A stretch of DNA of 7,184 nucleotides. Origin: JACXVD01 sp020446665 (GTDB lineage: Bacteria; Pseudomonadota; Alphaproteobacteria; Sphingomonadales; Sphingomonadaceae). Below the pieces are notes generated by a model. The model was given only the letters and a program-made list of their open reading frames with translations. It was not told the origin of the DNA and made no database searches. A program made the position numbers and the translations under genes. Below are positions 5,922 to 7,184 of this stretch, piece after piece. Location of the stretch: the NCBI GenBank assembly GCA_041396905.1, contig JAWKXQ010000036.1, positions 1 through 7,184 of the forward strand, read 5' to 3'. Each line of letters starts with the position of its first letter. Positions within the stretch are counted from its first letter, which is position 1.

Positions 5922-6492
5922 ACCGGTTCTCGAATATAACGAGGCACAGGGCGATCTCGTCGAAGTCGTCGAGCATCCCGAAGCTGGTCATGGCGGCGAA
6001 CATGCCGTGCCCTCCGCTTTCGGCATTGGCCCCACTGCCTGGGTCTCGCTGGCTATGCTGGTGCTGCTGGCCATCGCGTTTTTTGGCGCGAAGGTTCACA
6101 AGACCATCGCTGGCGGGCTGGACAGCAAGATCGCCGCGATCAAGCAGCAGCTCGATGAAGCCAAGGCGCTGCGCGCCGAGGCTGAGGCTCTGCGTGACGA
6201 ATATGCCGCCAAGATCGCCAATGCGGAAAAAGACGCAGAGGCCATGATCGAACATGCCAAGTCAGAAGCTGGCCACATCGTGGAAAAGGCAGAAGCTGAC
6301 AGCAAGGCGATGATCGAACGCCGCAAGAAGATGGCGGAAGAGAAGATCGCCGCTGCCGAGCGTAACGCAGTCGATGAAGTACGCGCCGTCGCCGTCAATG
6401 CAGCAACACTCGCTGCACGCGGTCTGATCGCCGACAAGCATGACGCGGAAGCCGACAGGAAGCTGGCAGATGAGTTGATCGCCGGTCTCTGA
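5914..6492 (+). CDS. atpF: F0F1 ATP synthase subunit b
   Basis: A 192-residue peripheral stalk subunit, partner of b'. The ATG at 5914 overlaps the b' stop by eight bases (ATGTCTGA); AAGGCG (5901-5906), seven bases upstream, serves as the ribosome binding site. The N-terminal 35 or so residues are acidic and polar with three His (His21, His26, His30), followed by FGIGPTAWVSLAMLVLLAIAFF, where the single transmembrane helix runs from about 42 to 60. The rest is a long Ala/Glu/Lys/Arg coiled coil to about 165 and a C-terminal segment that would bind F1. The GPTAWVSLAM stretch resembles the b rather than b' type of alphaproteobacteria. The protein is longer than E. coli AtpF (156 residues) mainly because of the N-terminal extension, which in the usual topology would face the periplasm. 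It is the last gene of the F0 operon; a strong terminator follows. Confidence 0.95.
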   Translation: MSEPVLEYNEAQGDLVEVVEHPEAGHGGEHAVPSAFGIGPTAWVSLAMLVLLAIAFFGAKVHKTIAGGLDSKIAAIKQQLDEAKALRAEAEALRDEYAAKIANAEKDAEAMIEHAKSEAGHIVEKAEADSKAMIERRKKMAEEKIAAAERNAVDEVRAVAVNAATLAARGLIADKHDAEADRKLADELIAGL

Positions 6493-6521
6493 TCACCCTG
6501 CGCACCGACGCATAACGAGAG

Positions 6522-6550
6522 CCCCCGCCATTGTGCGGGGGTTTTTGTTT
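6522..6550 (+). terminator. Strong intrinsic terminator of the F0 operon
   Basis: CCCCCGC (6522-6528) pairs perfectly with GCGGGGG (6535-6541) across a 6-base loop, followed directly by TTTTTGTTT (6542-6550). It lies 29 bases after the atpF stop. On the minus strand the same stem is not followed by a T run, so gloB, which converges from the right, would not be terminated efficiently by it. Confidence 0.95.
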
Positions 6551-6574
6551 AAAGGGCTGTGAGCGCCTGGATGG

Positions 6575-7184
6575 TCAAAAACTATCCTTCCCAGCCCGCA
6601 ACGCCGCAAAGGTCTCCTCCGGTGTAGTGCCGCCCCAGCGAGCCCGCAGGTCAGGCGTATCGGCACGCAGGAAGGGGTTGGTGGCCAGCTCGCGGGCAAG
6701 CGGCATGGGGACGGTCCATTCCTCGCGGCTGCGCTTGTCGGCAATCTCTGCGGCGTATTCGGCCAGTGCAGCATTGTCCGGATCGGCATGCACCGCAAAT
6801 TTGGCGTTCGACGCGGTATATTCATGCGCGCAATAGAGCATGGTTTCCGGCGGCAGCGCCTTGAGCCGTGAAAGGCTCGCCCAGAATTGTTCCGGCGTCC
6901 CTTCAAACATCCGCCCGCATCCCAGCGCGAAGAGAGCGTCTCCGACAAAGGCCACGCCCGCCTGTGGCAGGTGGTAGGCGATATGGCCCAGCGTGTGGCC
7001 GCCCACATCGATCACATCGGCAGTGAACGCGCCCAGCGTGGCGGTTTCACCCTGCGTCACGGCCCGGTCGAGCGGGAACATCTTCGTGACTTCCTGCGGC
7101 CCGGTGATGGTCGCGCCCGTCACCTGCTGGATCGCTTCATTGCCGCCCGCATGGTCGGGGTGCCAATGCGTGTTCCAGATCTGC
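6575..7184 (-). CDS. gloB: Hydroxyacylglutathione hydrolase, glyoxalase II (5' partial)
   Basis: Minus-strand gene; its start lies right of the window and its stop is TGA at 6577-6575. 202 complete residues are visible, roughly the last four fifths of a family that usually has about 240-260 residues. It hydrolyses S-D-lactoylglutathione to D-lactate and glutathione in the cytosol, the second step of methylglyoxal detoxification. The metallo-beta-lactamase metal motif THWHPDHAGGNE is encoded at 7171-7136, upstream of a GTG at 7123 that is therefore not the start. Further ligand motifs follow in order: GGHTLGHIAYH, then FVGDALFALGCGRMFEGTPEQ with the bridging Asp, and YCAHEYTASN with the last His. 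The C-terminal glyoxalase II part has RELATNPFLR, a family hallmark near the glutathione site. All expected metal ligands within the visible part are present, so it looks functional. It converges on the atp operon with an 82-base gap and shares no obvious function with it. Confidence 0.95.
   Translation of the reverse strand, partial: QIWNTHWHPDHAGGNEAIQQVTGATITGPQEVTKMFPLDRAVTQGETATLGAFTADVIDVGGHTLGHIAYHLPQAGVAFVGDALFALGCGRMFEGTPEQFWASLSRLKALPPETMLYCAHEYTASNAKFAVHADPDNAALAEYAAEIADKRSREEWTVPMPLARELATNPFLRADTPDLRARWGGTTPEETFAALRAGKDSF

Noticed and set aside
6531..6836. A 101-codon plus-strand open frame opposite the gloB 3' end.
   Set aside because: It begins inside the atp terminator stem, runs antisense to conserved gloB sequence and has no recognisable features.
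7121..7123. GTG as the possible start of gloB on the minus strand.
   Set aside because: The obligatory metal-binding THWHPDH motif is encoded upstream of it at 7171-7151, so the true start is outside the window.
1..7184. Search for a mobile element, CRISPR array, tRNA, toxin-antitoxin pair or defence system.
   Set aside because: No long direct or terminal repeats, no spacer-repeat pattern, no tRNA-like cloverleaf and no such protein families were seen; every long gap is accounted for by core genes and their signals.

Overview
The window comes from a GC-rich alphaproteobacterial chromosome. The best fit is Sphingomonadales, and it looks Erythrobacteraceae-like. Three things support this: the F0-only ATP synthase operon in the order atpI-atpB-atpE-b'-b, with no F1 genes attached; a 75-residue c subunit with an RNP loop and a Glu proton site; and the overall style of the proteins. 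The taxonomic placement is inference from protein resemblance. No database search was run.

Layout, left to right. (1) Positions 1-3730, plus strand: a three-gene envelope operon, ydbH-ynbE-ydbL. ydbH is a very large AsmA-like protein whose start lies left of the window. ynbE is a small outer-membrane lipoprotein, coupled to ydbH by an ATGA overlap. ydbL is a secreted DUF1318 protein. In E. coli the homologues YdbH and YnbE form an intermembrane lipid-transfer bridge, partly redundant with TamB and YhdP, and YdbL modulates its assembly. (2) Positions 3731-3884: a 154-base intergenic region with a probable terminator for the ydb operon, two further hairpins and a weak promoter candidate for the next operon. 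(3) Positions 3885-6492, plus strand: the F0 operon encoding AtpI/AtpZ-type assembly factor, subunit a, subunit c, subunit b' and subunit b. It ends at a textbook intrinsic terminator (6522-6550). The F1 genes must lie elsewhere, as is usual in this class. (4) Positions 6575-7184, minus strand: the 3' part of gloB (glyoxalase II), convergent with the F0 operon, its start lying right of the window.

The F0 products form the membrane proton channel and peripheral stalk of ATP synthase. Two intergenic stretches around atpE look designed to raise its output relative to its neighbours: an AT-rich leader with a strong Shine-Dalgarno upstream, and a perfect 9-bp GC hairpin downstream. GloB detoxifies methylglyoxal-derived S-lactoylglutathione and has no evident functional link to its neighbours.

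I found no mobile element, CRISPR array, tRNA, rRNA, defence system or frank pseudogene. The window is mostly conserved core genome. The points worth a second look are a shared NINIR strand motif in YdbH and YnbE, the long YnbE leader, the Cys-containing YdbL tail, the swapped His/Glu pair in AtpB, and the RNA structures in the atp operon.
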